A DNA stretch of 64,000 nt. Source: Eutypa lata (taxonomy: Eukaryota; Ascomycota; Sordariomycetes; Xylariales; Diatrypaceae). Each line of letters opens with the position of its first letter. The first letter of the stretch is position 1. Where the stretch lies: positions 1,550,001-1,614,000 of the forward strand of contig JAKULF010000002.1 of assembly GCA_022661535.1 (NCBI GenBank), given 5' to 3'. Under the pieces are notes generated by a model, which was given only the letters and a program-made list of their open reading frames with translations, made no database searches and was not told the DNA's origin. Positions 44,061 to 56,216 of the stretch are shown here, piece by piece. The position numbers were made by a program, and so were the translations under genes.

Positions 44061-45466
44061 CGTGGAGAGAGATGAGTTCGGAATAGTGTCGAATTGCCGA
44101 TAGATTATGTAGATTGCCAATAGGGCTATCTTTTGGTTCCGAGACTAGAAGCGTGTGTATGTTAGCTTGTATGATTCCTTGCATGCATTGCATTGCATGA
44201 TTTCGAGAATCGCTTACCTCACGCAGCGCAAGCCAGGCCGGCCGGGCAATTGGGCTGTTAAACGGACTTCAGCAGCAAGCAAGCAAACTTGGTGGACGAG
44301 AACCTAGATTGACTTGTTAAGGTGCCTTATTCAGGCGATTGTCAGTAATAGCAGCAAGTTACTCTTGGTTTTTACCCTGTAGTTTGATTTTATTCCGATG
44401 AAGGAATATGGGATATGGTTCTTGGATATGAGAGATTGGAGAGAAGGAGGTCAAGTTTTCAGAGGATCTCTAAGAAACTCAAATTGTGATGATGATAATG
44501 GATAATGGAGACAAGAACCGAACGATGACGCTGGTGAAGTTGCCGGGGGGGTAAGAGTAGTTTCACCTCCAAGGGCTACTGCAGTTCAATCGCATCGGTC
44601 TGTTGACAATAGAAAAGCTGCAGGTTGCCAGGGCGACTGATACCCAATTAGGAAATCTTGGCATCAACGACGTCAAAACTGGCTTGGTCAATTGGCTGTA
44701 CCCCGGAGAATCGGAGCCATGCAATTAGCCGCCGATTGCATATTCCCATAGTGCATAGTATGAGCCGTTCACTAAACTAATTTAGGCAAAGGTGAATCTA
44801 CAATAAGGCCACTTGGATTCCTGCACGGTCCAGAATAGCCCTGCCCTGCATATGATTTTCCGGGAATCCTTGCAATTCTCGATCTGCAAAAGGTAGGTAA
44901 GTATTATCGTATCAGCGTATGTACATACGTACTAGCACTAGAGGTGGTAGCTCTAGTCAGGTACGAGGTATCCTCACTTTGTTACACTCAACGTTTGAAA
45001 GAACTCCAGTCTAGTGTAGTTAGTTAGTCGAGCCTCGGCTCCTACGGACGGAAGTGTACATACGTATGCATGCTGTGTTCTGAGATGCGGTGTAGATCCG
45101 TCTGCTTACTGCATCCCTACGTGCTTACTTAGTGGGCTTTGAAGTTCAGACCGAAATAGTTGAGAGTAAGAGACATCTTCCGAGGACATGCTAGCCCATC
45201 TTATTGTACCCCAGTAACACAAGGACCTGATGCTAGGAGCAGATCGTATGGATTGTATTACCCCACGAGTTTTTGACCCTCGTACTTCGTAGCCTTCGTT
45301 CGTTCTACATATCTAATCCCAGAACCACACATGCATAGGTATATACATGCACACATCCATTGGATATACCTATGTGCAGGATATCACAGTGGAGTAACAT
45401 AAACACCATCAGATGAACTTATACCAATAATCCACTTAACATCTCGCAGAAAATCCACACCGTCAA
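44061..45466. other. Intergenic; presumed promoter of the Swi5-like gene
   Basis: About 1.4 kb. Pyrimidine- and repeat-rich stretches near 44700-45420 include several CATACGTA/TACATACG runs. The first 150 bases may be leader of the Swi5-like gene. No gene supported. Confidence 0.5.
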
Positions 45467-47264
45467 TCAAGGTTCTTGAGTAGGTGTTCCCCATCGTCGT
45501 CCTCCCGGTGAGGTGATCCAAACTGATCGGTCCGACACCAACTCACTTTCACTACCACTCCGACTGGCCGGCTTGTAGCTCAAGTCTATATCGTGATCTA
45601 CACGGATTCCCTCTAGTTCTCTGTCTTGCTGTTTAATATCACCGTTGCTCCCTACATTGCTTGTCTTTCCATGTAATGTCTGCATCGGCACGATATCGTC
45701 TCCCGAGATGCGTTCTCTAGAAAATAGGTGACTAGCACGGTCGGTCAAGCGTCGTATAGCAGATGCCGTTGCCGAAAAGGCTTGTCCAGGGAAGGTATGT
45801 CTCGAATCTTTAGACCCGAAGCGGTCAGGGAAGATTTTCGCCAAGACGGGCCTTATGACGACAAGACACGCGCAGAAGATACTGATATTCATCTCAATAC
45901 CGGACCAGATGGCAACACCCTCGGAGTTCGCTGGATCAATTCATATTAGCTGTATGACTTCAACTCCAACAGATTGGGGAATCAATGTAGTGTTTGAACG
46001 TAAGGAAGTGTAGAAACCTACATAACCATTTCGGGCCTTGTTGGCTAGTTGCTTGGTTGATTGCGATGATTCTAAAGACGGATGCTATGATAGCGCTGCA
46101 TACCATCAATAAAGGTAGACCTACTTTGGGTAATTTCCAGCAAATACTCACAAACCACCGCACGTGAACACACTGTAACATCCAGCGTTAGCTATCCCCT
46201 TTATATGATCTAACCATGATTCCCGCGTTCAATATCATGATTTGGTGATGCGAATACACCCATTGGCATACTCTTGAACCGCTCTAGATCGGGGTACACA
46301 TGAATCGAGATGCTGCTTACAAGAATAATCCGATCTTTTGCCCTCGTGGCAGGTTCATCAAATTTCTTATTAGCGGTATCGGCAGTCCGAATATGATCAT
46401 ATCCAAAAGGGTATTCATCCCAGCTGACCTAATGCCCAGATAGCATTAGCATCTTGAGAAAGTGCTTGAACCGCGGACTACATAGTCAAGAGATATCGTT
46501 GAGACTTTTTACTTACTGTAGGTTGATTAGTATTTTCTTGGTACCTAACATCAACAAGAAATGACATTGAACATACCGTGAAGTAAACCTTTTGTCTATC
46601 CAGGCATTTCCCTTCACCAACACCCCATATGTAGGGAATCGGGAGGCAAAGTAAGAGAGCGCACAGAAACGTGAAAAGTCCATAGAAGACTAGTGCTACC
46701 AAGAGAAGATTGCACGATCGTCGTATCCATCGTACTTGGAAGACCCGGCGATACTGCCAGACGATTGAGGCTTTACACAGAGCTGAAGCAATACCCCAAG
46801 CAGCCGGCGAGAACCATATTGCCTAACAATATTCGAATATTAGCTTCATTTATCTTACTATACGATATGAGAGTAGGTCGGAGAAATCTATCAATACCTT
46901 TGATGCCGCTATACGAAGGTCCTCTGAGGCGTATGGTCCAGGATAGCCATGGCTATGAGCTGTTTAGATGTTAAAAGGAGAAACTAGACACATGGCTAGT
47001 AAATCTTCTAGAAGTAACTAACCGACAACGTGTGTGATATAATGCGCCAGCGATGCTAGCTTCAGTTTTTATTTCGTTAGATATATTCATACATCAATCT
47101 CTAATGATGGACAGAATCTCTCAACTCACAAATGAGGCCGTTAGTAGGTAATCGTCTCCTGCAAGTCCATTCACCAGTATGGCTCGAGCGTACAATCGCA
47201 GGCAGAGAAAGACGAATGCCAGCCCCAGACAGACACTAGTTGGGACAAGTGCCGAAGAATTCAT
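45467..47264 (-). CDS. PTH11-like / fungal rhodopsin-domain membrane receptor
   Basis: A seven-helix-type protein in eight minus-strand exons: 47264..47130, 47059..47023, 46959..46898, 46822..46545, 46428..46321, 46172..46152, 46095..46022 and 45930..45467 (392 aa). Joins keep phase and recover family landmarks: LAGDDYLLTASF, SALCKASIVWQYRRVF, MNTLLDMIIFGLPIPLI, LPRGQKIGLF joined through a 21-nt microexon to FVFTCGG, then IIASVFRII and EGVAIWSGIEMNISIFCACL. Unlike many PTH11 proteins it has no CFEM domain. The cytoplasmic tail is charged and Ser-rich. Exon 4 is uncertain: the best donor (GTATGT at 46576) puts the next exon out of frame; only a read-through to GTACCA keeps phase. It may be alternatively spliced or frameshifted. 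Confidence 0.75.
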
Positions 47265-50247
47265 AGTATATTTACAGTCGTCTGACAACCAGCTTCAATC
47301 TTCACGGTTTGTAGTTTAGACGGAAGCCCAACCTAGTGGTACTAGACTAGTCTACCCGCGGGTCGGGGAGACTGCTGGGGGGGACTACTATAAATCCCAC
47401 CAACACAAATTTGCACTTTTCTTAAGGATCACATTTCGGACCCGACGCAGAAATTTCTTAATTCACCTCTAACGCGGCTGTAGTTATTTAAAGGCAAAGA
47501 GTTGCGTTTAGTAAGATAGCCTGCCACTCGCCAAGAGTTACATCGCCCGGATCCGTTGCCCTATATGAAGGAATGCAACCCCACCATAATACGCCGGGAC
47601 CGAGTATCCAGCTGCCGATTTGTCGCCGATGTCAGTGTCAGCAATGCAGGAGACCATTGGTCTGGAGTGCAACCATCAAAAATTTAGCATGGCAAACGTA
47701 TAGGGGAATGAGTGGCAGTAGGAATGTCTTGTCTGGGTTGGAGAAGTCTCTTACGTGATGACAGCCGCAATCTATGCGTTGAACATCCTAACCGGGGTCT
47801 CAGCCATACATGACACATTAAAGTGTAGATCCCTCCAGAGTGAGCGTGACATTCTTTCTACGGGCGGACTTGTATATTTCAAGTCAGGGGTTATGAGAAG
47901 GCTACTAACAGTGAGAGCCTCAATTCTTTCCAGGCTCTGCAGTAAGAATGCAGTAAGATGTGATAAATAACCAGATAGCAATATGCAGGACTGATTCTAA
48001 AATTCAAAGCTCGTATAGCAGTGAATTCGGAGTATAACGATCTCCCCTGGAAGTTCTATCTAGGATTGATGAATCGCATGTCTAGTTTGTTCCGCCAAAT
48101 TTCCATATTGGTAAGACGCGCTCAAGAAATCTTTACATATACCATCCGAGATACCGTGACTGAGTGGTCCTTACGAAATTCAGCCTTGTCTCTACCTATC
48201 ATTTTAGGGGTCTCTGTTATACCTACTCTCATCGATGCCAGGCTCCTTATAACAAGGATCAAGTAGCACCTATCTTATATAGCTACGTACATAGGAACGA
48301 CAACATATTAAAATCACGTGGAAGCCTACCCAGAACGTCCTTGGGCCATTCCCAGCCTACACGCGTACGAGAAGTATCGTGTAGTCCTATATAATGAGTA
48401 CCACACGTATTGAGGAAGGCCTACGTAGGACTCGTATATGACGTGGTAGTATCTAACATCGGAAGCTTTCCGGTAGGTGTGCGCAAGGGATCCCATGAAT
48501 TAAGGAACTGTTCACCCACCTCGTGGAGAAGACTGTTTAGGTTCTCATGCTCCCTCTCCAAGGCCAACCGTCCTCTGCATGAGTATAACGGCGAGGCATC
48601 TAGGCCACCGTATGCGTGTGTAATTAATCACGAGGTAGCTACGTAAACACTGGCAAGCTGTGATCGGTCGGATATGGTTAAATTTATATCCATGTCACTT
48701 GATACTCTTTTTGTAACGGCACTCCCCTGAATTAGAGAACTAGAAGAACCTGGATGCTGTTGATGATTAGTTACTCTGCAAGCAACAACTGTACCACACA
48801 GCTAAGAGAAACTTGAAATGGCTCGTCAATCACGATGGGCCTACGAAGTAGTTAAGTTACACTTGGTAGGCAAACTTAGACAAATAGCTACAGATTTTCC
48901 TTAAGTCAATTTTATGAAAATTTTCATACATGGGTGTTGGTCTGGTTAGGCAGGAGAATTATGTTGGTTAGTTTAACCTTCCAACTTGGTTTTAAAGGGA
49001 CGGCATTTGCCTAGTGAGTGGAGAATCTATTCTTGCTTACAGACCCCGGAATGATGACTGTTCCTTCATAGGCATTCTGGGCGTCCAGGCGCTCTGAACC
49101 TCCAATTCCGCTAAACTGATCCCCGGTCGTCAATTGTTAGTCCGGGCAGTTCCGGGATGACACGTGGTGGGCCGTGGCGTATTCAATTGATTTGCGATTC
49201 GAGGTATTTTTATTTAACGTTCCCACGCGTCTTCTCGCATCAACAATGTGAAAAAGAATAAACGTTCAAAGGCTGCATTGCTCGTCTAAAGTTCTTCTCT
49301 GATCTTATGCACTGAGCAGGCATCTCCGGATTTCCGCTTAACTACCAACCGACACTGAAATCTTGTCTGGACAGGATTAGAGAAAGTGCGTTGGGAATTA
49401 TCCTCTCTGTGAAAACTAATGAGGTTTTAAGATGCCACTATTTCCATGAGCTTTACCTACGGTTGGCGAATCGAAGCCGGATGTTGTTTGGATATCTCGA
49501 GATTTGGTGCAACTGGATCTGAGTACATAGAAATCACGTCGAAAACTTTCTATAATTATCGACCGAAGGAATATTCAATACGGCCTAGCGATTGACGCTC
49601 TCCCTGGCTGCCTGGAGGGGCCCTGAACTACACTAGCGGTCCACTCAAACGGTTTGCCAGGGGTAACCATGTCCAGGATCAACTAAATCAGGCAGGCTAT
49701 TCTAGCAACGTCACAAATTCAACTTTGATTCCAACAGTGTCTTTGATGAGTTATGCCTATCCGCAATTCTGTACGTATCAACTCATATACGTGACGTGCC
49801 TATGGTCGACAACCGCGTAATACCAGTGATCACATAACCGGTGTATTAGTCTTTATCGAGTTCATGAGCCAGGATTATATTCCTTTGCCATAACTTCAGT
49901 CCACTACAAGCCTTAGTGCGCATACATATGAGGCCAGAATCGCCTTACTTTCAGCTAACGGGAACACCCGTAAACGATATGGAGACTCAGGCTGTGATAT
50001 TGTCACTTCGGAATGCCGTAGAGGCTTGAACCGGAGCATCCGTCAAGACTTGGTAACGGCGGGGCTCTTTGATTAAGCAAGGGCTCCCTGTGAAAATATT
50101 TCTGGAGCTGAGTTCAATCATCACTAGGTCTCCATGCCATGATTGATGTGAATATATATTGCCCGTATACCCCAATGCTAAGACACATTGCTGCTTCCTT
50201 CCTTCCTATGTAGTTGTCTTTGGGCTTCAAGTTGCCAATCATAGAAG
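47265..50247. other. Gene-poor 3 kb intergenic region
   Basis: No supported gene. Frames of about 60-80 residues at 47573, 47755, 48021 and 48410 lack recognisable motifs. The shared 10-mer occurs at 47883-47892. The last 100 bases are the likely promoter of the FAD oxidase (ATATATA near 50152). Confidence 0.5.
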
Positions 50248-52150
50248 ATGAGGTCGATCACCAGCTCAGTAGCGCTTGCGTCCGCCATCGTCATTGCACA
50301 TGCGGCCGACTCTAAGTATACATGCATGCCGAACGATGCATGCTGGCCAAGTGTCGGGCAGTGGACTACATTCAATGAAAGCATTGGTGGTGCTCTCAAG
50401 ATTACCCACCCCTGGGCTGAGCCAGTAAGTCTCCTCATTCTCACAGGCATATTAGACCTTAAGGCTAATTCTAGACTCACAGTGTTACGCCGATCCCACA
50501 AGCGAGTCATGTTTGGACGTAGCTGAGAACTATGTCAACTCTAGCGGCATAGTCCGTACATCTTTCTATGGTCAGACTACCAACTTGAACTGGGAGATTT
50601 GTGGCAATGACAATTGTCTACTCAACTCGTTGGCCCCGACTGAAGGCATCAGTGGCACTTGCAAGTTGGGTATGCTCTCGGCCTACTATGTTGAGGCTAC
50701 AAGTGCGGAGCAAGTCTCTGCGACGCTCAAATTTATCGATGAACACGGCATTCGTCTATCAATCAAGAATACAGGCCACGATTATTTAGGGCGAAGCTCC
50801 ACTGCCAATTCGCTTGCGCTTTGGACGAGAAACTTAAGAGATATGGCGTACCATGAGAAGTTCACTCCTGAAGGCTCGAATGAAGAACTCAGTAACATTG
50901 GTGTCATCGGAGCTGGCGTCAACGCGGGTGAGGCGTACGAGTTCTTCGCGGAGTACAAGATGCACATTACCGTTGGAGCTGTAGGTTCAGTCGGTGTTGC
51001 CGGTGGGTTCGGACAAGGTGGCGGCCACGGCCCTCTAGGCCCAAGTTACGGATTGATGGTCGACCAAGCTGTTGAGTTCGATGTGGTGACTGCTGATGGC
51101 GAGCTCCGTACCATCAACGCCAACAACGACGCAGATCTCTTCTGGGCTATGCGAGGTGGCGGCGGTGGCTCGTACGCTGTCCTTCTTAATTACAAACTTC
51201 AACTGCATCCAGCTGTTCCTATGAACGTGTATGCCTTCGTAGCTAACTTAACAGAGGATGCACTTGTCGAGAACTTAACCGAGTCGCGTGTACACCGGGG
51301 AGTTGTTACAGCATTGGCGAACAATCAGACGAATTGGTCGAACAACAAGGTCTCTGGCTACAATTTCTTTCTGCCTTACAACATTATCACTGTTCAAATC
51401 CTGCCGTCAACGGACACAGAAGCTTTAAAGGAGCTGACTAAAGACTACGCCGACTTCCTAACGAACCATCCTGGTCTTAAGGTTATTGCGAATGAATACA
51501 AGACTCTAGATACATACCCCGAATACTCTGCTCACGTCCTACCGTACTTGGAGCTCAATGGGCCCTTGGGAATTGGTACAGCCGAGGCATCTCGTCTCAT
51601 TCCACGTACCCTATTCGAAACGCCAGATAACATCGACGACCTAGTCTCAGCTTTCCTTCAGGGGCTACAGACTAGTAACGAACAGGGTGCTGGGTTAGGT
51701 ACGGGCTCTGGACAGATCTACGCTACCGGCCCAGCCAATACTTACGATGAGGAGGGCTCAACCGGTGTCAACCCGGCTTGGAGAGGTAGTATATGGTACG
51801 TCATACACGGTGGGATCTGGACTAGCACGGACTCCGTCGAGGAGCGAGAGACGATCCACAAGACTGTTGGAAATGCGATCCAAGGCTTCAAAGATCTCAC
51901 ACCCGGAGGCGGTACCTACATAAATGAGGGTGACTATCTCGAGCCAGAGTGGCAACAGACGTTCTTCGGAAGCAATTATGACCGACTTCTAGAGGTCAAG
52001 CAGAAGTACGACCCGAATAGTATGTTTAACTGCTGGAAGTGTGTTGGCTTTACAGGGGAGACAGACCCATTCTACTCATGCTACGGTCTCGGTGGCGAAG
52101 AAACTCCATCTCAGCCATTAGATGATTCCCAGAACGCAATTTCGGCGTAA
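50248..52150 (+). CDS. Secreted FAD-linked oxidase (berberine-bridge / isoamyl-alcohol-oxidase-like)
   Basis: A 614-aa secreted oxidoreductase. Exons are 50248..50424 and 50483..52150, with a 58-nt intron (GTAAGT to CACAG) in phase. The signal peptide is about residues 1-19 (MRSITSSVALASAIVIAHA). The front has the WPSVGQWTTFN and CYADPTSESC segments common to the fungal isoamyl-alcohol-oxidase-like group. The PCMH-type FAD domain shows IKNTGHDYLGRSS, where His158 is the expected covalent FAD attachment, and GVAGGFGQGGGHGPLGPSYG, which lacks the second attachment Cys, so a monocovalent FAD is likely. The C-terminal BBE segment (DPNSMFNCWKCVGF) is present. It oxidises alcohols or related substrates and yields H2O2, by family. 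The final codon overlaps a GTAAGT, so a further short exon cannot be excluded. Confidence 0.93.
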
Positions 52151-52387
52151 GTTTCACTGTCAATTATGCGTTTGAAAGGATCATCTCGAATTTAGGCCTT
52201 GGTCCAGCACGATAGTATTATCATATAATTACAAGGTTCTATATCACACCGTAAAGTTGTCAAACTCTCCTCGTCGTCTCGTGAGGTCGAATCTAGCTTA
52301 TGTGCATTTTAATCGCGGTACATCTCATGCTCCTATATTTGAGGCTCATGCATTCAGGAACCACAGCGACTATCTTACCAGCCACGC

Positions 52388-53986
52388 CTACCCAAATCGA
52401 AATGCCATGGGGATATGATGGTACATCTGGTAGTCGAATTCGTTGCTCCACTCGAGTATGAAAAGTTTCGTCAATGCAATGATAGCCTCTGTGTCAAAGA
52501 CGACTTCCGACCTCCTCCAAAAGTTTACCTCGTCGAGCCGAGCTAAGTTGGGATCTCCAACCAATACCGCCACAATATCCGTCACTACACGGACCGAGTC
52601 ACCCGAGTTCCCTTCTCCGGCGAGAATTGCTGATGCGGCCATATATCCCATATTATTGCGGACGAAGTGCGAGTCCCAACCTCTGGCATTGAGCTGGTTT
52701 GCCTTATCCTCTACTGTCTTCTGGAGAAGGTCGGCGAGCTGCTGACGGTGGGCGTCCATCACTGGCTTGGCATATTCGACGAGGAGGTCGCGCATCCCAC
52801 GATGGATGCTCCACGATAGTGAGTTCCAGGGAAGACAATCCAACGCGTGTTTTATGATAGACTCCTCGTGCGGCGGGATCATCAATCTAACGACCTCGTG
52901 TTTCTCTGTGCTTGGCAACGTGAGAATAAGTTTCTCTTTTGGTTCATTCTTGTCGGTGATCGCTCTTACGAAGAGATAATCAACCTCGTAGGCCTTTCCG
53001 CCTAGCATGTTGTATAAGTGACGGCTTCCATGCGCCCCTTGAAACCCCTTAGGTCTATAATCCAATAGCCAAGTCCCTGGAGCTTTCCGTCCTGGAAAGG
53101 CGACATTCAATCCCGAAACGGGCGCGTAGACGATGCCACACACAATCTGCCCACAGCGATCGACTCGTTGAACAAAGCTTGACGGCAATACTTCTGTGGA
53201 ACCAAGGGAATCGTGTCGGACAAACTTAGCCACAGCTTCCTCACCAATCGGCCAAGTAATATCTATGCGGCACGGATTAGCATATTTCAAGGGCCAGGGG
53301 ATGGATTCATAACAGGGTAAAGTTGCCAAGATATTATCTCCACATAAGAACGGTTCAGACTAGGACTGCAAGGAAGCGTCTCACATACACCATTGACCAC
53401 AGTATGAAGCGTAACCAGCTCGGAATCCCGCTGCATCGCTGTATTGGAAGACTGGGCGCGCGTTGGTGATTATCAGTATTGTGATAAGCGTTACCCTCGA
53501 AATGATGATACAGGCGTCTGACTGGTGGCGCGTGAGAGATCGACGCTCTAGAGAATCCCATCCAGGATTCACTCTGTGGTTACTGTCTGAAGTTCCCGGC
53601 CGTACCGGTCTCTTTTCAGCGCTGTCGTGGTCGCTGGGGGTAAGAGGCTGTGGTGCTTCCGTATGGAACATCGATAAAAGCAAAGACCAACCAGCCTTCC
53701 CTGGTGGGATAATTGGAATGCGGGTGATGTGAAGCACGTGGGCTCTGCAGAAGCCTTCTGACATTCTGGCCTCGATGACAGGGCCTAGCGGTGGAGGTTT
53801 CGCAATCTTCCACCACGGAAAGCGTTGTTGTCGTTGAAACCAGATTCCGAGATATTCAGCAGTGCGCGTAGCATGGAATGGATCCATCTTGTCGTTAATG
53901 GCGCTTGCTTCGCTAATCAACCCGCCGAGACCAATGGTGGTCACGGCGAGGGAGAGCCAAGTAGCGACAGTGTCAGATACATCCAT
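52388..53986 (-). CDS. Conserved-looking fungal protein of unknown function
   Basis: A 515-aa two-exon minus-strand protein, 53986..53389 and 53337..52388. The 51-nt intron (GTATGT to TGGAG) joins SYCGQW to YNILATLPCYES in phase. The N-terminus has a hydrophobic helix with small residues (LSLAVTTIGLGGLISEA), and a second hydrophobic segment lies near the end of exon 1 (ISRVTLITILIITNA). Segments such as EYLGIWFQRQQRFPWWKIAK and RIPIIPPGKAGWSLLL look like a conserved soluble region. Exon 2 is mixed alpha/beta without a catalytic motif I recognise. It lies head to head with nothing and convergent with the FAD oxidase. The style resembles a family sometimes annotated as modin in fungi, but I cannot confirm that. 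Confidence 0.7.
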
Positions 53987-54511
53987 CGCACTTGTGTGTA
54001 ATACGCTGGTCTTGGTAGCTGGTATTGGGAACCAACAGTCTGTACGTGTAGGTGGTTGTTCCGGTATGCAACAGACTCAGAATGATGCTACTGACTATGA
54101 CCAAGAATTATGATAAAGTGATGCCTGGGCACTTTATATTAGAACAACTCGGGAATTCATGATGAGCTGAGATAACATGCGACGATACTAACTATAGGGT
54201 GTCGCTTACTAGCGTTCGAGATTCAGCCAGTCAGGATCCAATTCTTTGCTGTGCCGCACATACGCACCCACTAATTAGGTTACATCTGCACGATGGTAGG
54301 GTTGGAATTCATGCGACAAACATAAAACAAGTTAGAGAGTAAGCACAGGATTTCTCTCTGGATCCTAACAGAAGGGCGCTTATAGGATTTCATTTATCAT
54401 GAGACTGGAAGTAAGCCGATAGATGACGACTGCTTCAATTTGAGAGTACTTATAACTAGCCAGCAATGCCATTGCCAGTCCCTACTCACGTTTATTATTA
54501 ACAGCCTCCCG
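53987..54511. other. Intergenic; nothing seen
   Basis: About 525 bases upstream of the unknown minus-strand gene and downstream of the SDR gene. No motif recognised. Confidence 0.5.
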
Positions 54512-55457
54512 CTACTCATTGATTTGCGTACTCAATGCAACATACTTGCAGCTTTCGAAGTCGCTCCTAACCTCGTCCAAGTGATTTAGACCATTATGCC
54601 AACAATCGCTCCCTATAGGAAGCCTAGTGACCTTCTTGAGCTGCTCGTCATTTCCTGCGATGGCATCATATATTACCCGAGCCGCCTTATCAGGGTCACC
54701 GGGCTGCTTGCCACCGATCTCATTTTCATGTTGCAGGCTGTCCCCAACTGGATGAGGACTTTGGTAAGGGGGTGATGGCCCGGCGGATTGCATGGCGCCT
54801 GCCGACAAGAAATTGGTTCGGAAGGATCCCGGCTCTACGATGAGAACACGGATGCCGAAAGGCGCGACCTCAGACGCAAGTACTTGGGAGATACCTGTTA
54901 CCTTAGTTAGTGCTCGGGATAACTTTGAAGGGCTCCTAGAACTCAAAGTTCGAGCGCTTACTTTCCAAAGCCCATTTCGTTGCAGAGTAGAAACCCATGG
55001 CTGGCCAGGTGGTGAGTCCTAGGAGGCTGCTCACATTGGCAATAGTTCCATGTCCTCTTCGCCGCATATGCGGTAGGATCGAGTTGCAGATTCGGATAGG
55101 TCCCCGGAAGTTGGTCTCGAATTGTGCCTTCGCCTGCTCTTCCGAGACATCTTCGACAGCCCCAAGAAGGGAATATGCACCATTGTTGATAATCACATCT
55201 ATCCCGCCGTCGAACAACGTCTCTGCACTATCGATGACATCTTGTATCCTATCTTGCGACCAGTTGTTGTCAAAAGCGATCCATTTACCATTCTGCTGGG
55301 ACTCGAACTCTTCGACAAGTTCAGGCGTCTTCGAAGGGTTCCGTGAGGTCGCGATCACATTATCTCCCGTGCTTAGTACGTACCGGGCTAAAGCATGACC
55401 GAGTCCATTGCTAGAGCCCGTGATCAGCCAAGTAAGAGGCTTCTTGTCTGATGACAT
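54512..55457 (-). CDS. Short-chain dehydrogenase/reductase
   Basis: A 292-aa classical SDR in two minus-strand exons, 55457..54962 and 54894..54512. The 67-nt intron (GTAAGC, branch CTAAC, acceptor AACAG) joins SATKWALE to SISQVLASEVAPFGIRVLIV, in phase. The cofactor motif is ITGSSNGLGHALARYV, with Arg in the second strand (ATSRNPSK) favouring NADP(H). The structural motif reads INNGAY, a variant of NNAG. The catalytic Ser is in IANVSSLLG and the Tyr/Lys pair in YSATK. The substrate is unknown. It diverges from the PIN-like carrier gene across 759 bases. Confidence 0.93.
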
Positions 55458-56216
55458 CTTGTGTGAATATCAACGAACTAGAAAAGAAGGAGTTACTGGA
55501 AGTCAGATGAAGTCACCCTTTAGGTTACCGTGTGATGGCATCTGTGAAAACTCGCAGACTTGGTCGTTTGGGAGAAATTCAGTACTGGACCAGGGTGAAT
55601 CATAGCTGCTTTATATAGTAGCACGGTGTTTACGGTGATTGTAACGCCTAAAACCTAACACCGTTTCCAAGACGAGTGACGTATCTCGTTATACCAGATA
55701 TATCTTTCTGCCGACCGTTCATCGTAGACATCGTGCCAAGCAGTTGGTCTAACGCATCCAAACCCCGCAGTCCATCTCGGGATGTTCCGAATCAGATGGT
55801 AACCACATTGGCAACCGAGAGACTATGGTCAAGTAGCTTGACAATGTTCGTAATATTAAAAATATCACAAATGCTATCTTTTGAAGTGAGGTTGTAACTT
55901 GAGGTTTTGGAGTAGATGTCGTCCACGGCTCGCGATATAAATGGCGAGGGGTGAGGGGCTATAATACCTAACGAAGCTTACTAAGTCCTTAGAGTTAAAG
56001 TTAAACGACCCCGCGGGGTTTAGACCCGTCATAGATGCGGGCGCTATGTAATTGCTTGGCATTATACCTCTAGAGAACACTCGCGTTGAACCAGGAGACA
56101 CAAAACTGACGGAGTCCAAAGCTGTCTAGAAGGTCTTACTAGACAAGATACCCGGATGTTATACTCAGCTGTATCCTCTTGTACCCTCATACCAAGTACC
56201 TTCAAGACTTACAAGC
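55458..56216. other. Divergent promoter region of SDR and PIN-like carrier
   Basis: The two genes start outward from this 759-base stretch. No motif is clear enough to name. Minor frames on both strands are motif-free. Confidence 0.45.
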
